A DNA stretch of 17,215 bases, taken from the NCBI GenBank assembly GCA_937901345.1, contig CALCHM010000120.1, positions 1 to 17,215 of the forward strand. The letters run 5' to 3'. Positions 1 to 7,513 of the stretch are shown in pieces (position 1 is the first letter of the stretch; each line of letters begins with the position of its first letter). Source of the stretch: an uncultured Prevotella sp. (GTDB taxonomy: Bacteria > Bacteroidota > Bacteroidia > Bacteroidales > Bacteroidaceae). The position numbers were made by a program, and so were the translations under genes. Below the pieces are notes generated by a model, which worked only from the letters and a program-made list of their open reading frames with translations, made no database searches and was not told the origin of the DNA.

Positions 1-56
1 TTCTTCTTACCACGTGCTACGGCAGCAGCAACGAGTTCGTCCAAATGCTTAATCAT
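1..56 (-). CDS. Phosphate acyltransferase (acetyl/butyryl type), N-terminal fragment
   Basis: Only the first 18 codons are in the window; the gene runs off the left edge. They read MIKHLDELVAAAVARGKK, which resembles the start of phosphate butyryl/acetyltransferase-type enzymes, where a short helix is followed by a basic stretch before the first beta strand. Such enzymes interconvert acyl-CoA and acyl phosphate in the cytoplasm and are commonly encoded next to acetate or butyrate kinase. The ATG lies 35 nt after the stop of an open reading frame that ends in acetate-kinase sequence, which supports the call through context. The choice between acetyl and butyryl specificity cannot be made from so short a piece. 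Confidence 0.5.
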   Translation of the reverse strand, partial: MIKHLDELVAAAVARGKK

Positions 57-91
57 AATAGTTTTCGGTTTTTTATTGTTTATAATATTTT

Positions 92-973
92 TTACTTTGT
101 CAAACGGTAAGTATCCTTAGCAATTACCAACTCCTCGTCGGTGCAGATAACGGCAGCCTTAACACGTGAGCCCTCCTTAGAGATCTCGTAGTCGGTACCA
201 CGCTTACCACGGTTGCGAACGGCATCAAACTCTATGCCCATAAACTCCATATTGCTCAAAACGTACTCACGTACCTCAGGAGAGTTCTCACCAACACCAC
301 CAGTGAAGATTACGAGGTCTACGCCACCCATCTCAGCAGCATACTCAATCTGTGAGGGCATACCGCCAAAGAGCTGTGCAGCAGCTGCAGCAGCCATAGC
401 ACCCATTGCAGCACGAGTCATCTTAACTGTTACAACAACAACTTCCTTGGGAGTAACGAGTTCAAGACCATCGAATGAAAGTTCACCAGCCTTGATAGAC
501 TTACCGAGTTGGAGGTTAGTAACGTCGATAGTGAGCTTTTCGGGAATCTGAGTGTAGAGCGCCTTAACCTTGAGCTTACGAACCATTGCAACGAGCTTAC
601 CACCAGCACGAACACCTTCAGCAAGACCCTGAGGAGCGATGGGCACAGCCATAACGATGGGCTTTTCAGGAGTTACTTCGTAGAAGTCAACGTGAATTAC
701 GTTATCCTTTACAGCGTGGCACTGTACTTCCTTAACAACAGCAGTCTTGTTTACACCGTCAAGGTTGATGTTAACAAGGTAGATGTTGGGAGAGTAGTAA
801 ACCTTGTTGATTTCCTTTTCAGAAACAACGAAGTGAGTAGCTACGGGAAGACCGTTTTCGCCCTTCTTTTCACCATACAAGCAGCAAGGAATAAAACCTT
901 CTGCACGAGCAGCCTTAGATGCCTTCTTACCGATGGCATTACGGAGTGTACCGTTAATTGAAATTTCTTTCAT
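92..973 (-). CDS. rplY: Chimeric ORF: ribosomal protein bL25 (CTC family) fused to the C-terminus of acetate kinase
   Basis: Residues 1 to about 197 form a complete bL25 of the long CTC type: an N-terminal 5S-rRNA-binding domain (YGEKK near 33-37, HVDFYEV at 94-100) and a C-terminal beta domain (GLAEGVRAGGKL at 116-127, KALY at 137-140), ending in the Ala-rich tail usual in Bacteroidales. Residues 211-293 are instead the end of acetate kinase: MGGVD at 215-219, the nucleotide-binding FTGGVGENS at 223-231 and TDEELVIAKDT at 283-293 (approximate). Residues 199-210 are junction sequence belonging clearly to neither. The kinase part lacks the N-terminal domain and most of the active site, so it cannot act as a kinase, while the bL25 part looks intact. 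Normal length would be about 200 residues for bL25 and 400 for acetate kinase. The phosphate acyltransferase gene that usually partners acetate kinase follows 35 nt downstream. The junction is a real deletion fusion or an assembly chimera. Confidence 0.85.
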   Translation of the reverse strand: MKEISINGTLRNAIGKKASKAARAEGFIPCCLYGEKKGENGLPVATHFVVSEKEINKVYYSPNIYLVNINLDGVNKTAVVKEVQCHAVKDNVIHVDFYEVTPEKPIVMAVPIAPQGLAEGVRAGGKLVAMVRKLKVKALYTQIPEKLTIDVTNLQLGKSIKAGELSFDGLELVTPKEVVVVTVKMTRAAMGAMAAAAAAQLFGGMPSQIEYAAEMGGVDLVIFTGGVGENSPEVREYVLSNMEFMGIEFDAVRNRGKRGTDYEISKEGSRVKAAVICTDEELVIAKDTYRLTK

Positions 974-997
974 GTTAAATAAATTTGTGTTACTCTA

Positions 998-1021
998 AAT
1001 TAAGTAAATGTTTGCTTAATT
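998..1021 (-). promoter_or_regulatory. Near-perfect palindrome in the bL25 mRNA leader
   Basis: Two 11-nt arms with one mismatched pair meet at a two-base centre in an AT-rich dyad, 25 nt upstream of the bL25 start. It lies between the candidate promoter and the ATG, so it would be in the 5' leader. It could be a leader hairpin for autoregulation or a protein-binding palindrome; nothing in the sequence decides between them. Confidence 0.3.
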
Positions 1022-1068
1022 CGCCATCACACATGCCCTTTCGAGCCTCTGTTTAGACAAATCGAGTG

Positions 1069-1076
1069 CAAAAGTA
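1069..1076 (-). promoter_or_regulatory. Candidate -7 box (TACTTTTG) for bL25
   Basis: TACTTTTG on the minus strand matches the Bacteroidetes -7 consensus TAnnTTTG. It lies about 95 nt upstream of the bL25 start, giving a leader of roughly 90 nt. No clear -33 TTTG sits at the usual spacing, so the call rests on the -7 box and its position. Confidence 0.55.
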
Positions 1077-1136
1077 CTAATTTTAATTGGAACGAGGAAA
1101 CTATTTGTTTGTTTTTTATAATAATAGCGAGTATTT

Positions 1137-2159
1137 TTAGAAACAATAAACATCCTCGTACCATATTTTCCATTTATTCAAATTGCTGTGGTTTTCTGTT
1201 ATAGCGTTAAGAATATCATAATTCGTAAACGAAGTAAACATCAGATCGTTGTTGATTAGGCTCTTGTATTGGTTAATTGTATGCATAAGCATTGAATTAT
1301 GAGCATGATGACAAACTGAAAATGTAACAGTATGATATTTGTCTGTGTCTTCTAATGCAAAGGCAAGCATTTGATTGCGCCATAGTTGGTTCATGCCTAA
1401 TTTAAATGGGCAACCCTTAATAGCTAATACATTCCCATTAAATTTGCCAATTCGATGATTGAGTAAATCCCAATACTTGTATTTGATATTATGGTAGTGA
1501 CATATTTCAGGGTTAGTAGATATATCGGCAAAATTACATTTCTCACAGTAACTCTTCAGTTTGTTTGCTTTACTTTTATATCCTCCACAGATCGTGAATT
1601 CTTTCTCGCTGAGTTTATGTTCAATAAGCCATAGGCACAAATTCCCATTGATATCGCGATACGCAATAGCCACATCAGCATCAGTTCCGGCTTGAGAAGT
1701 GTGGTCATTTAACAAACCTTTGCCTTTTTGAATGTCTTGTCCCCAATATTCAAAGCAAAAACCGTTGAATAATTGATCCTTAGCTATTTCCTTAAACTCA
1801 GCTGGGCACCCAGGGATTTGGGGAAGTATAGAATTAACATTGTTGGATAATAAAAGGGGCATAAATAGATTAATACATGCAGTTTGTGAGCTAACAGCAT
1901 GGTGAGCGTATATATGAGGTTTGTAAGCAAATTCCCCTAATTGCATTTCTTGTAATATTGGGATAATGGGGTTGTAAATCATTAAGGGAACTGATGATTC
2001 CTTTGGTAAAATTGCATCATACTCATGCCCTCTAAAAACTCCTCTTTCCTCAGTAATATTTTTACGTTTCCAATCAATGATATGACAATAGATTTGTTCT
2101 TGTTCCAATGTGAGGCTGTCGGGGATGTAATATTCTATTCCGTTAATTATTTTATTCAT
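1137..2159 (-). CDS. Putative PD-(D/E)XK-superfamily nuclease, orphan
   Basis: This 340-residue protein has no signal peptide or membrane segment. Its centre fits a PD-(D/E)XK nuclease core: an acidic GTDADVAI strand at 158-165 (D160, D162), a turn, then the hydrophobic strand LCLWLIEHK ending in E180-H181-K182, the E-x-K pair. An upstream FEYWGQ at 136-141 could give the helix glutamate of the fold. Cysteines C191, C205, C208 and C220 follow the core and could bind zinc or an iron-sulphur cluster, as cysteines near the core do in some nucleases of this superfamily. It resembles proteins annotated as PGN_0703-type putative restriction endonucleases, but I recall that name from memory and hold it loosely. 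No methyltransferase or other defence gene lies beside it. It is more AT-rich than its neighbours and sits alone between housekeeping genes, which suggests transfer. Substrate unknown. Confidence 0.6.
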   Translation of the reverse strand: MNKIINGIEYYIPDSLTLEQEQIYCHIIDWKRKNITEERGVFRGHEYDAILPKESSVPLMIYNPIIPILQEMQLGEFAYKPHIYAHHAVSSQTACINLFMPLLLSNNVNSILPQIPGCPAEFKEIAKDQLFNGFCFEYWGQDIQKGKGLLNDHTSQAGTDADVAIAYRDINGNLCLWLIEHKLSEKEFTICGGYKSKANKLKSYCEKCNFADISTNPEICHYHNIKYKYWDLLNHRIGKFNGNVLAIKGCPFKLGMNQLWRNQMLAFALEDTDKYHTVTFSVCHHAHNSMLMHTINQYKSLINNDLMFTSFTNYDILNAITENHSNLNKWKIWYEDVYCF

Positions 2160-2232
2160 ATTTTGTATAAAATCACCACAATGATGAAAGAAACTTTGAT
2201 TCTCTAAAAACGAGCTACGTATTATTTCAAAT

Positions 2233-2266
2233 TAAGTCCGACTTAAAACAAAATAAGTCGGACTTA
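2233..2266 (-). terminator. Stem-loop terminator after the outer-membrane receptor gene
   Basis: A perfect 13-bp inverted repeat (TAAGTCCGACTTA at 2233-2245, its complement at 2254-2266) with an 8-nt loop lies 24 nt beyond the stop of the receptor gene. Minus-strand transcripts continue into AATTTG, a weak U-run. On the plus strand the stem is followed by GTTTTT, so it would end transcription better in that direction or serve both ways. Confidence 0.6.
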
Positions 2267-2289
2267 GTTTTTAGGTATTCCTAATGTGG

Positions 2290-4614
2290 TTACATTCTGC
2301 TTTTTTGCTGTTCGCCAGCACCTGTTCCTTTGTACTTACTCTTGGCACTGTTAAACTTGTAGCGTAGGGTGAATACAACTTCGCGCGAACCAAAGTTATT
2401 TTTCTGCTTTATCATGTAATCACCGCTCCACATTTTTACGCGGTCGCCTCTATCTCTAAATAGGTCTGTGCCTTTAAGTTCGAGACTTAGGGCATTGTTC
2501 AAGAATGTCTTTCGGATGGCAACGTCTAACACGTGAGTCGGTTTGTCTAATTGGTAGATGCGTTGATTGCCCTTTCCTGTAAATGTATAATCTACCTCCG
2601 CCGTAAAATTTTTCGGAAGTTTGAACGTATTTCCCCATGAGAATACAGGGATGGGGCGATTCATACTTTGGCGTTTCCCATTAAAATCACCCTTAAACCA
2701 TTGCTTAAATAATGCTCCGGTAAGGCGAGGATTCCAAATTCCGATTGTGGGCGTTGCCGTGAGCGACACTGTAAGTTCGGGGATGCTACGATTGAAATTT
2801 TCATAGTGGAGCATGATGCAATTCTCGGTAGTTTCGGATTGCTTGCCCCAATGCAGAATCGGTCTTTCGGTGAGTTTGTAATTAGCAGCAAATTGAAAAT
2901 ACTTCCACACCGCAGCCAACGAAGCATTGTGTTGCAATTCGGGTTTCAAATAGGGGTTCCCCTTGGTATAACTATACCGGTCGATATACATGCTCGCATT
3001 GCTGAGTTGATTATAGGAAGGTCGGCTTGTCTTTGCGGTATAACCCAGTTGTAGTTGCACTTCTCCCAAAGCGCCACTCAGCGAAACAGAAGGAAAGAAA
3101 TTGCCAAACTCACGACTTTGATCCTGCTGCTTGATGCGATTCTCAAAATAGTTAAAGGCTAAATATTCGTAGCGCATTCCGAGAACGAGATAGAACGTCT
3201 TAATTGGGTAGGTGAAATCCATAAAAACATCGGCACTGTTCTCGCGAATGTTCGTAAATGAGTTAGGACCTTGCGCGTTCTGATTCCAATATTCATCGCT
3301 TCGGTCAGTGTAAGCATATTCTGCACCACCCGAAAGTTGCCCGCCTAAGAAGGGGTGAGAGAGCACTAATTTTGAGGCGTAAAGTCGGTTGTGCTCTTTG
3401 CTTCGAGTAGTTACAATTCGGTCAACTTGCAACTGACTCTTTTCGTTATACACCATGCCCTCTTCAAAACGACTATCGAGTAGGTCGGCATTAAAGTCAA
3501 TATTGAGTTTACCAAACGTTCCATTATAATAAGCATTCACTTGATGAATGGGGAGTTTTTTCAGTCCGCCTTCAGATAAAGTGTGGGTAAAATCATCAAT
3601 AACTTCGTCAACCTTTGCCGTCACCCGACTATCATTGAACGTTTCCCCTTTCAGTGTGAATTTGGGGCGGTATTGAATGCCGAAGGAGTGCTTCTCGTTG
3701 AGTTGGTAGTTGACTCCTAGTGTGGTGTAAAGGCTTTGGGTATTGTTGGTGAAGTTTGCCTTTTGTTGCAAGAACAAGGGCTTTTCGGAATAGAGGTATT
3801 GCTCTATTTCTGTGTCCTGAAAACCCTCTGTTTGACTGAAATCGATGGATGCAAAAACGTCAAAATCATTATGGCGATAGTTCATGTTGAGCGTTTCTCT
3901 CAAGTCGGTGTCTTCACATTGGTACCAACTGGAACGCAGGTTAAAACTCAAACCATCACCTTGGCGCTTCACCGTCTTAATTCGGATTACGGCATTGACG
4001 GAAGCATCATAGCGCGCCCCAGGATTGGTGACCACATCCACGCTTTTAATTTCCTTTGAAGTAAGCGCCTCCAATTCGGCATTGTCTCTTACCAAGCGTC
4101 CGTTGATGTAGATTTGTGGAGTGCCTTTTCCTAAGACTTCTAATCCATCCCCCTTTTGCGTCACACCAGGCAACTTCTTCAATACATCATTTGCAGAACC
4201 TGCTTCGGCGAGAACGCTGTTTTCCACCTGAGTCACAAAGGCATCGCCTTCAAGTTTTGTTTTAGGCAGAATTTTTTTAACGACCACTTCGCCTAATACA
4301 CTTGTGTCGGGGTTTAATTTGATGGTGCCGACATCAGAGTGGGAGAGTGGTAAAATCTGGGTGGAATAACCGATGTACGAAACTTTTAGATATGTGACTT
4401 CAGGAGATTTTTTTAGTGAAAAAATCCCGCAAGAATCACTCATCACGCCTGCCACAAAAGTTGAGTCAGAGGTTAGGGTAATGATGTTGGCATAGCGTAG
4501 TGGTTCGTCAAGTTCGTTCACCACCTTCCCCTTAATGTTTTGGGCAATGAGGGGTGACGGCAAAATTAGTGTCAAGATAAAAAGACTAAAATCTTTCAGA
4601 TGCTGACGGAGCAT
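2290..4614 (-). CDS. TonB-dependent-receptor-like outer membrane beta-barrel protein
   Basis: With the start at 4614 the protein has 774 residues. It opens with a signal peptide (MLRQHLKDFS, hydrophobic core, then PLIAQ). Next comes a carboxypeptidase-regulatory-like domain (IKGKVVNELDEPLRYANI to about residue 85). A plug-like domain follows (about 110-230: LPGVTQ, PQIYINGRLVRD, the EIKSVDVVTNPGARYD stretch). The rest, rich in alternating aromatic and polar strands, fits a large barrel of the outer-membrane beta-barrel family found in Bacteroidetes. No SusD-like partner is adjacent, so the substrate is unknown. An ATG at 4686 is in frame, but using it would overlap the preceding gene and bury the signal peptide behind 24 basic residues, so I prefer 4614. 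The gene starts 34 nt after the 4649-5215 gene and is probably cotranscribed with it. A stem-loop follows the stop. Confidence 0.85.
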   Translation of the reverse strand: MLRQHLKDFSLFILTLILPSPLIAQNIKGKVVNELDEPLRYANIITLTSDSTFVAGVMSDSCGIFSLKKSPEVTYLKVSYIGYSTQILPLSHSDVGTIKLNPDTSVLGEVVVKKILPKTKLEGDAFVTQVENSVLAEAGSANDVLKKLPGVTQKGDGLEVLGKGTPQIYINGRLVRDNAELEALTSKEIKSVDVVTNPGARYDASVNAVIRIKTVKRQGDGLSFNLRSSWYQCEDTDLRETLNMNYRHNDFDVFASIDFSQTEGFQDTEIEQYLYSEKPLFLQQKANFTNNTQSLYTTLGVNYQLNEKHSFGIQYRPKFTLKGETFNDSRVTAKVDEVIDDFTHTLSEGGLKKLPIHQVNAYYNGTFGKLNIDFNADLLDSRFEEGMVYNEKSQLQVDRIVTTRSKEHNRLYASKLVLSHPFLGGQLSGGAEYAYTDRSDEYWNQNAQGPNSFTNIRENSADVFMDFTYPIKTFYLVLGMRYEYLAFNYFENRIKQQDQSREFGNFFPSVSLSGALGEVQLQLGYTAKTSRPSYNQLSNASMYIDRYSYTKGNPYLKPELQHNASLAAVWKYFQFAANYKLTERPILHWGKQSETTENCIMLHYENFNRSIPELTVSLTATPTIGIWNPRLTGALFKQWFKGDFNGKRQSMNRPIPVFSWGNTFKLPKNFTAEVDYTFTGKGNQRIYQLDKPTHVLDVAIRKTFLNNALSLELKGTDLFRDRGDRVKMWSGDYMIKQKNNFGSREVVFTLRYKFNSAKSKYKGTGAGEQQKSRM

Positions 4615-4648
4615 AGTCGTTGTGTTATTTCTTTTAATTCTCAAACGC

Positions 4649-5215
4649 TTACCCCTGCAATTCTTCACTGCGTATGCCGAGGGCACTCATGAGGGAATAA
4701 CCGAGGAGTTCTTGAAGGTAACCGCGTTCTTGGGTGGGTTGCATGGAGAAAAGAATGGTGTCTTTATTTTCCGCTTTGAGAATCGTTTGGCGTACGCGGT
4801 CGCCATCGAGGGCAGGAACGAGCAGCATGCGCTTCACATCTTTTGCTTCAATCATGGCATCCAGGGATTGTATGTAGAAATCAGCCATGGTAACAACGTC
4901 TTCAACGGGGTAACTGGCGAGGGTGAATTCGGCAAGGTGGTCTTTAAATGCTTGTCCGTTTAGTTCCTTATCAAATACAGAAGGTGTCATATTTGATAGT
5001 TTTTCCTTGGTTTTACTGTGAAGAAAGATTACCTGCACTTCGTTTTCTCCCGTACGGATGCCACCATCAAGGGCTATACAATCTAGCCAATGACAAAGGT
5101 CGGCTTGTGGAATTCTACGACCTAACATGCGTTCGAAGTTGACGATGAGATTAAAGCATACACTATCTAAATGATCGGCATCAATGAGCACGACCGTTTC
5201 TTTCCATTCAGACAT
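4649..5215 (-). CDS. Conserved Bacteroidales protein of unknown function (DUF6621-like)
   Basis: This 188-residue soluble protein has no signal peptide. It begins with a hydrophobic strand ending in acidic residues (ETVVLIDADHLDSV), followed by helices, a GGIRTGENEVQVIFLH strand, a segment ending DVVTMADFYIQSLDAMIE, and a strand MLLVPALDGD. Alternating strands with acidic ends suggest a Rossmann-like or NYN/PIN-like fold, but this is inference and no catalytic set is certain. I associate it from memory with DUF6621, a Bacteroidales family without known function. A terminator separates it from the DUF5606 gene upstream, and the outer-membrane receptor gene begins 34 nt after its stop, so those two probably form a unit. 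No clear TAnnTTTG promoter is visible in the 75-nt gap upstream. Confidence 0.6.
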   Translation of the reverse strand: MSEWKETVVLIDADHLDSVCFNLIVNFERMLGRRIPQADLCHWLDCIALDGGIRTGENEVQVIFLHSKTKEKLSNMTPSVFDKELNGQAFKDHLAEFTLASYPVEDVVTMADFYIQSLDAMIEAKDVKRMLLVPALDGDRVRQTILKAENKDTILFSMQPTQERGYLQELLGYSLMSALGIRSEELQG

Positions 5216-5235
5216 AGTTTAATATATAATATGAA

Positions 5236-5272
5236 AAGCGGACAGATAAGGTTTCAAACCGTCTGTCCGCTT
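5236..5272 (-). terminator. Rho-independent terminator after the DUF5606 gene
   Basis: An 11-bp GC-containing stem (AAGCGGACAGA at 5236-5246, its complement at 5262-5272) encloses a second 5-bp stem GGTTT/AAACC. It lies 18 nt past the DUF5606 stop. On the minus strand the stem ends CCGCTTTTCAT, giving a short U-run, so it is oriented for that gene. Confidence 0.75.
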
Positions 5273-5290
5273 GTATGTGAATATTGTGAA

Positions 5291-5707
5291 TTATGCTTCA
5301 GCAGTTTCTTCTGCGTCAACAAATTCAGTATAACCATTTGTAATCAAGATGTTGTACCACTGCACCAACTTGCGGATGTCGCTCATGTGTACACGGTCGC
5401 GGTCGAAGTTGGGTACCGCAGCTGCCATAAATTCTACTAACTGGTCGTTCGTAGCATCTTTATGTGTGAATGCTGTGGGTTTGCCATCAGTTACCTGCTT
5501 GCAACTTTCGAAGATTTCCATAAGAGGCTTGTCTTCTTCATCTGTGTACATACACACATCGTTGAGTGAAGTTACGCGTTCGCGTGTTCCTGCTACTGTG
5601 CGCTTTTTCTGTGCGTCGATTGTTTCAACAATGAGGTTGTTGTTACCTTGTGCAACGAGGCGAAACAAGCCAGGTTTTCCGGCTATAGAGAGAATAACAT
5701 CTTTCAT
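5291..5707 (-). CDS. DUF5606 domain protein
   Basis: The 138-residue protein opens with MKDVILSIAGKPGLFRL, the typical first strand of the DUF5606 family, which is widespread in Bacteroidetes and has no assigned function. Further family features are NNLIVETIDAQKKRT at about 23-37, SLNDVCMYTDEEDKPL at about 47-62 and a helical C-terminal half with VQWYNILI. It is soluble and likely cytoplasmic; the last ten residues are acidic and Ala-rich. It stands as a single transcription unit: a TATCTTTG box lies about 40 nt upstream of the ATG and a strong stem-loop follows its stop. This fits a constitutively expressed housekeeping gene, but nothing shows its role. Confidence 0.85.
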   Translation of the reverse strand: MKDVILSIAGKPGLFRLVAQGNNNLIVETIDAQKKRTVAGTRERVTSLNDVCMYTDEEDKPLMEIFESCKQVTDGKPTAFTHKDATNDQLVEFMAAAVPNFDRDRVHMSDIRKLVQWYNILITNGYTEFVDAEETAEA

Positions 5708-5745
5708 AATGTATAATAAAATGTACTGTTAGTTAAAAAGCGTGG

Positions 5746-5753
5746 CAAAGATA
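5746..5753 (-). promoter_or_regulatory. Candidate -7 box (TATCTTTG) for the DUF5606 gene
   Basis: TATCTTTG on the minus strand is an exact match to TAnnTTTG, 38 nt upstream of the ATG, predicting a leader of about 30 nt. A -33 box is not clear. Confidence 0.6.
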
Positions 5754-5897
5754 CTGCTTTTTGTGTAAAAAAAGAGTTTTGATGCGGGGAAATGTTTGTT
5801 GAAATGTAACCCTGATTTTGTCAACATGTGTGCTGTTATTTCGAATAAGTCGCACACTATTGATTCCTTTTCTACAAGAGATGCATTTTGTTTCAGC

Positions 5898-5930
5898 AAA
5901 ACGATTCTATTTTCAAAAATAACTCGTTTT
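5898..5930 (-). terminator. Weak AT-rich stem-loop in the gap after the membrane protein gene
   Basis: AAAACGA (5898-5904) and TCGTTTT (5924-5930) pair around an inner ATTTT/AAAAT, about 57 nt beyond the stop of the 5987-6673 gene. On the minus strand the stem ends in CGTTTTGC, a short U-run. The rest of the 279-nt gap is AT-rich and shows no other gene. Confidence 0.3.
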
Positions 5931-5986
5931 CACATTGCAAACGCAACTCTTTGTTTCTGAAATCAGGATTGTACCATCAGAAAAGC

Positions 5987-6673
5987 CTATTTCTTAGTTG
6001 CAACCGCCAATAATACGCCTAATGCTATGCCTAAGAGTGCAGCAAAAAGCACACGTTGTTCTGATGGCAACAAGAAGGTTATGGTATGTGCTGGATACCA
6101 GAAGAAAGGAATCGTTTTTTTAAACACAAACCCCCATTGTTTGTTCCAATCTATTTGCGAAAAACGTTCACTCATCGGTATTGGAGTTATAAGTGCTTTC
6201 AAACTACCTCCACACTGCGCAATATGTGCGTCTGTAATTTTGTGAAACGTCATAAACACTGGTGCGAAGATGGTATTCATCGCAATGGAAACGGCTAAAG
6301 CTACCCATAATTTGTTGAGACAGAAGTCGGCACTTGTAAAACATGCTACAGCATCCGTCATTCCCATGTATTCCATAAACATGGGTGTTCCTTTAGAGAA
6401 GATGATCATTGCCATGTTGATTCCCATCCCGAGAAATCCCCAAACAATCATGCGTGGAAGTATTCCAAACGATTGTGGTACGTATTTCCCACATCCGATG
6501 CGACAACCCAGCATTTCACCTAACGTAGACAAAATTCCAAACTTGATAAAACTCATTACCATACCATGACTGGCATTGAATGACTTATATCCTTCATAAA
6601 GTGTCTCAGAGAGGATGAAGGGAAGAAATAATACTGCTATAGCAAGGATAAAATAGATATCGGTGCGTTTCAT
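5987..6673 (-). CDS. Integral membrane protein with Mpv17/PMP22-like signatures
   Basis: The 228-residue protein has hydrophobic segments near 5-22, 38-52, 72-92, 120-142 and 196-225, with short loops and no cleavable signal. Two stretches recall the eukaryotic Mpv17/PMP22 family. One is FAPVFMTFH near 136-144, in the place of the family's GPxxHxWY. The other is FWYPAHTITFLLPSEQR at 191-207, in the place of W-P-x-x-Q-x-x-N-F-x-x-x-P-x-x-x-R, followed by a last membrane helix (VLFAALLGIALGVLLA) as in that family. Length and topology also fit; one residue is missing between the F and P of the second motif. Family members are thought to form small membrane channels. The gene starts 111 nt after the PqqD-like gene. 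That gap holds TAAATTTA, a near match to a -7 box, and an 8-bp inverted repeat (6692-6699 / 6730-6737), so it may have its own promoter. Confidence 0.5.
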   Translation of the reverse strand: MKRTDIYFILAIAVLFLPFILSETLYEGYKSFNASHGMVMSFIKFGILSTLGEMLGCRIGCGKYVPQSFGILPRMIVWGFLGMGINMAMIIFSKGTPMFMEYMGMTDAVACFTSADFCLNKLWVALAVSIAMNTIFAPVFMTFHKITDAHIAQCGGSLKALITPIPMSERFSQIDWNKQWGFVFKKTIPFFWYPAHTITFLLPSEQRVLFAALLGIALGVLLAVATKK

Positions 6674-6784
6674 ATCTTAATTTTCAATAGCACTCTTCCT
6701 AGTTCTGTAAGATAGTAAATTTAGATTCTGGAAGAGTAGTGGATTGGTTCATAAATGAAGACTGCGTTACCTTAACCCCTTATG

Positions 6785-7054
6785 TTATCCATCAATAAGT
6801 CCGTGTTCTTTCCACTGTTCAACGAGCACCGTTGTGTCGCAAAGTGCCTGAACAGCATCAACTTCATATTCTTGAACGAGTACGTCGGCAAGTGATTCAG
6901 GAGTGAATTCTCCCTTTTCTGCTTCTTCCCATAGCAGGGCGGCTGATGGATTCAAGTTAATCATTTTTGAAAAATTAACGTTTTCAATACCTTCTGCTAT
7001 AAGTACTTTTTCTCCGCACACATCGTGCAGTGCAAAACCTTTCTTGAGTCTCAT
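6785..7054 (-). CDS. PqqD-family peptide-binding protein (RRE-like)
   Basis: The 89-residue protein follows the PqqD pattern. It has an N-terminal pair of strands (KKGFALHDVCGEKVLIAEG), the LNPSAALLWEEAEKGEF segment at about 34-50 that matches the family's L-N-x-[ST]-x-x-x-I/L-W, then ESLADVLVQEYEVD and a last helix ending KEHGLIDG. PqqD-type domains bind the leader of ribosomally made peptides and present them to modifying enzymes. The gene starts 5 nt after the S26-type peptidase gene and is the third member of a tight unit with the HPr-kinase-like gene. No precursor peptide, radical SAM enzyme or cyclase is visible here, so its partner peptide is unknown. Confidence 0.8.
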   Translation of the reverse strand: MRLKKGFALHDVCGEKVLIAEGIENVNFSKMINLNPSAALLWEEAEKGEFTPESLADVLVQEYEVDAVQALCDTTVLVEQWKEHGLIDG

Positions 7055-7059
7055 AATGT

Positions 7060-7512
7060 TTAAAATAATCTTCTGTGAATTGCTAAAATATATCTTCTAA
7101 ATGGTTTGAGAAGTAACCAAATGCGTGAGTAAGTTTTCCATTTCCATCCTTCAACGGAATCTGGTTTTGTTCTTCCTTTTCTGTAAAAATGCGTAACAAT
7201 TCCGATGACGTCGTTTATCGTACACATCTCAACTTGTCCCACATTCCCATCACCCATCAGCGTGAGTTGATTGCCTGTTCGTTTGATAATTCTATGCAGC
7301 ACATAGACTTTTGGACGGTATTCAGCCAAAACAACGTCTCCCACTTTTAAGTTTTCTCGTTGTGGCGCCACAAGTTTCACAAGGTCGCGTCCGTTACTTA
7401 AAAACAGGCGCATGGAGTGTCCCTTAACGCGTAATGTAGCTGTTGCTCCGCGGTCAATCACTTCTTTGACCTTAGAAATGAGTATATCATTCGGAATTTC
7501 AATTGTTTTCAT
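7060..7512 (-). CDS. S24/S26-type signal peptidase-like protein (Ser/His dyad)
   Basis: From the chosen start the protein has 150 residues. VKGHSMRLFL places the nucleophile at S33, and VYVLHRIIKR places a histidine at H73 where classical signal peptidase I has lysine, as in the archaeal/ER-type branch. GDVVLAEY and LMGDGN are the flanking family boxes. The basic C-terminus (WKWKTYSRIWLLLKPFRRY) is amphipathic or weakly hydrophobic, so membrane association is possible, but there is no strong N-terminal anchor. An in-frame ATG at 7533 would add seven residues and overlap the HPr-kinase-like gene by 20 nt. I chose 7512, one nt past that gene's stop, but cannot exclude the longer form. It sits between the kinase-like and PqqD-like genes, which suggests it cuts a peptide handled by that unit. 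Confidence 0.75.
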   Translation of the reverse strand: MKTIEIPNDILISKVKEVIDRGATATLRVKGHSMRLFLSNGRDLVKLVAPQRENLKVGDVVLAEYRPKVYVLHRIIKRTGNQLTLMGDGNVGQVEMCTINDVIGIVTHFYRKGRTKPDSVEGWKWKTYSRIWLLLKPFRRYILAIHRRLF

Positions 7513-7513
7513 C

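Noticed and set aside
213..961. Plus-strand frames opposite the bL25/acetate kinase chimera
   Set aside because: The minus strand encodes recognisable protein families across the same bases.
4615..4686. Upstream in-frame ATG for the outer-membrane receptor gene
   Set aside because: It would overlap the preceding gene and place 24 charged residues before the signal peptide.
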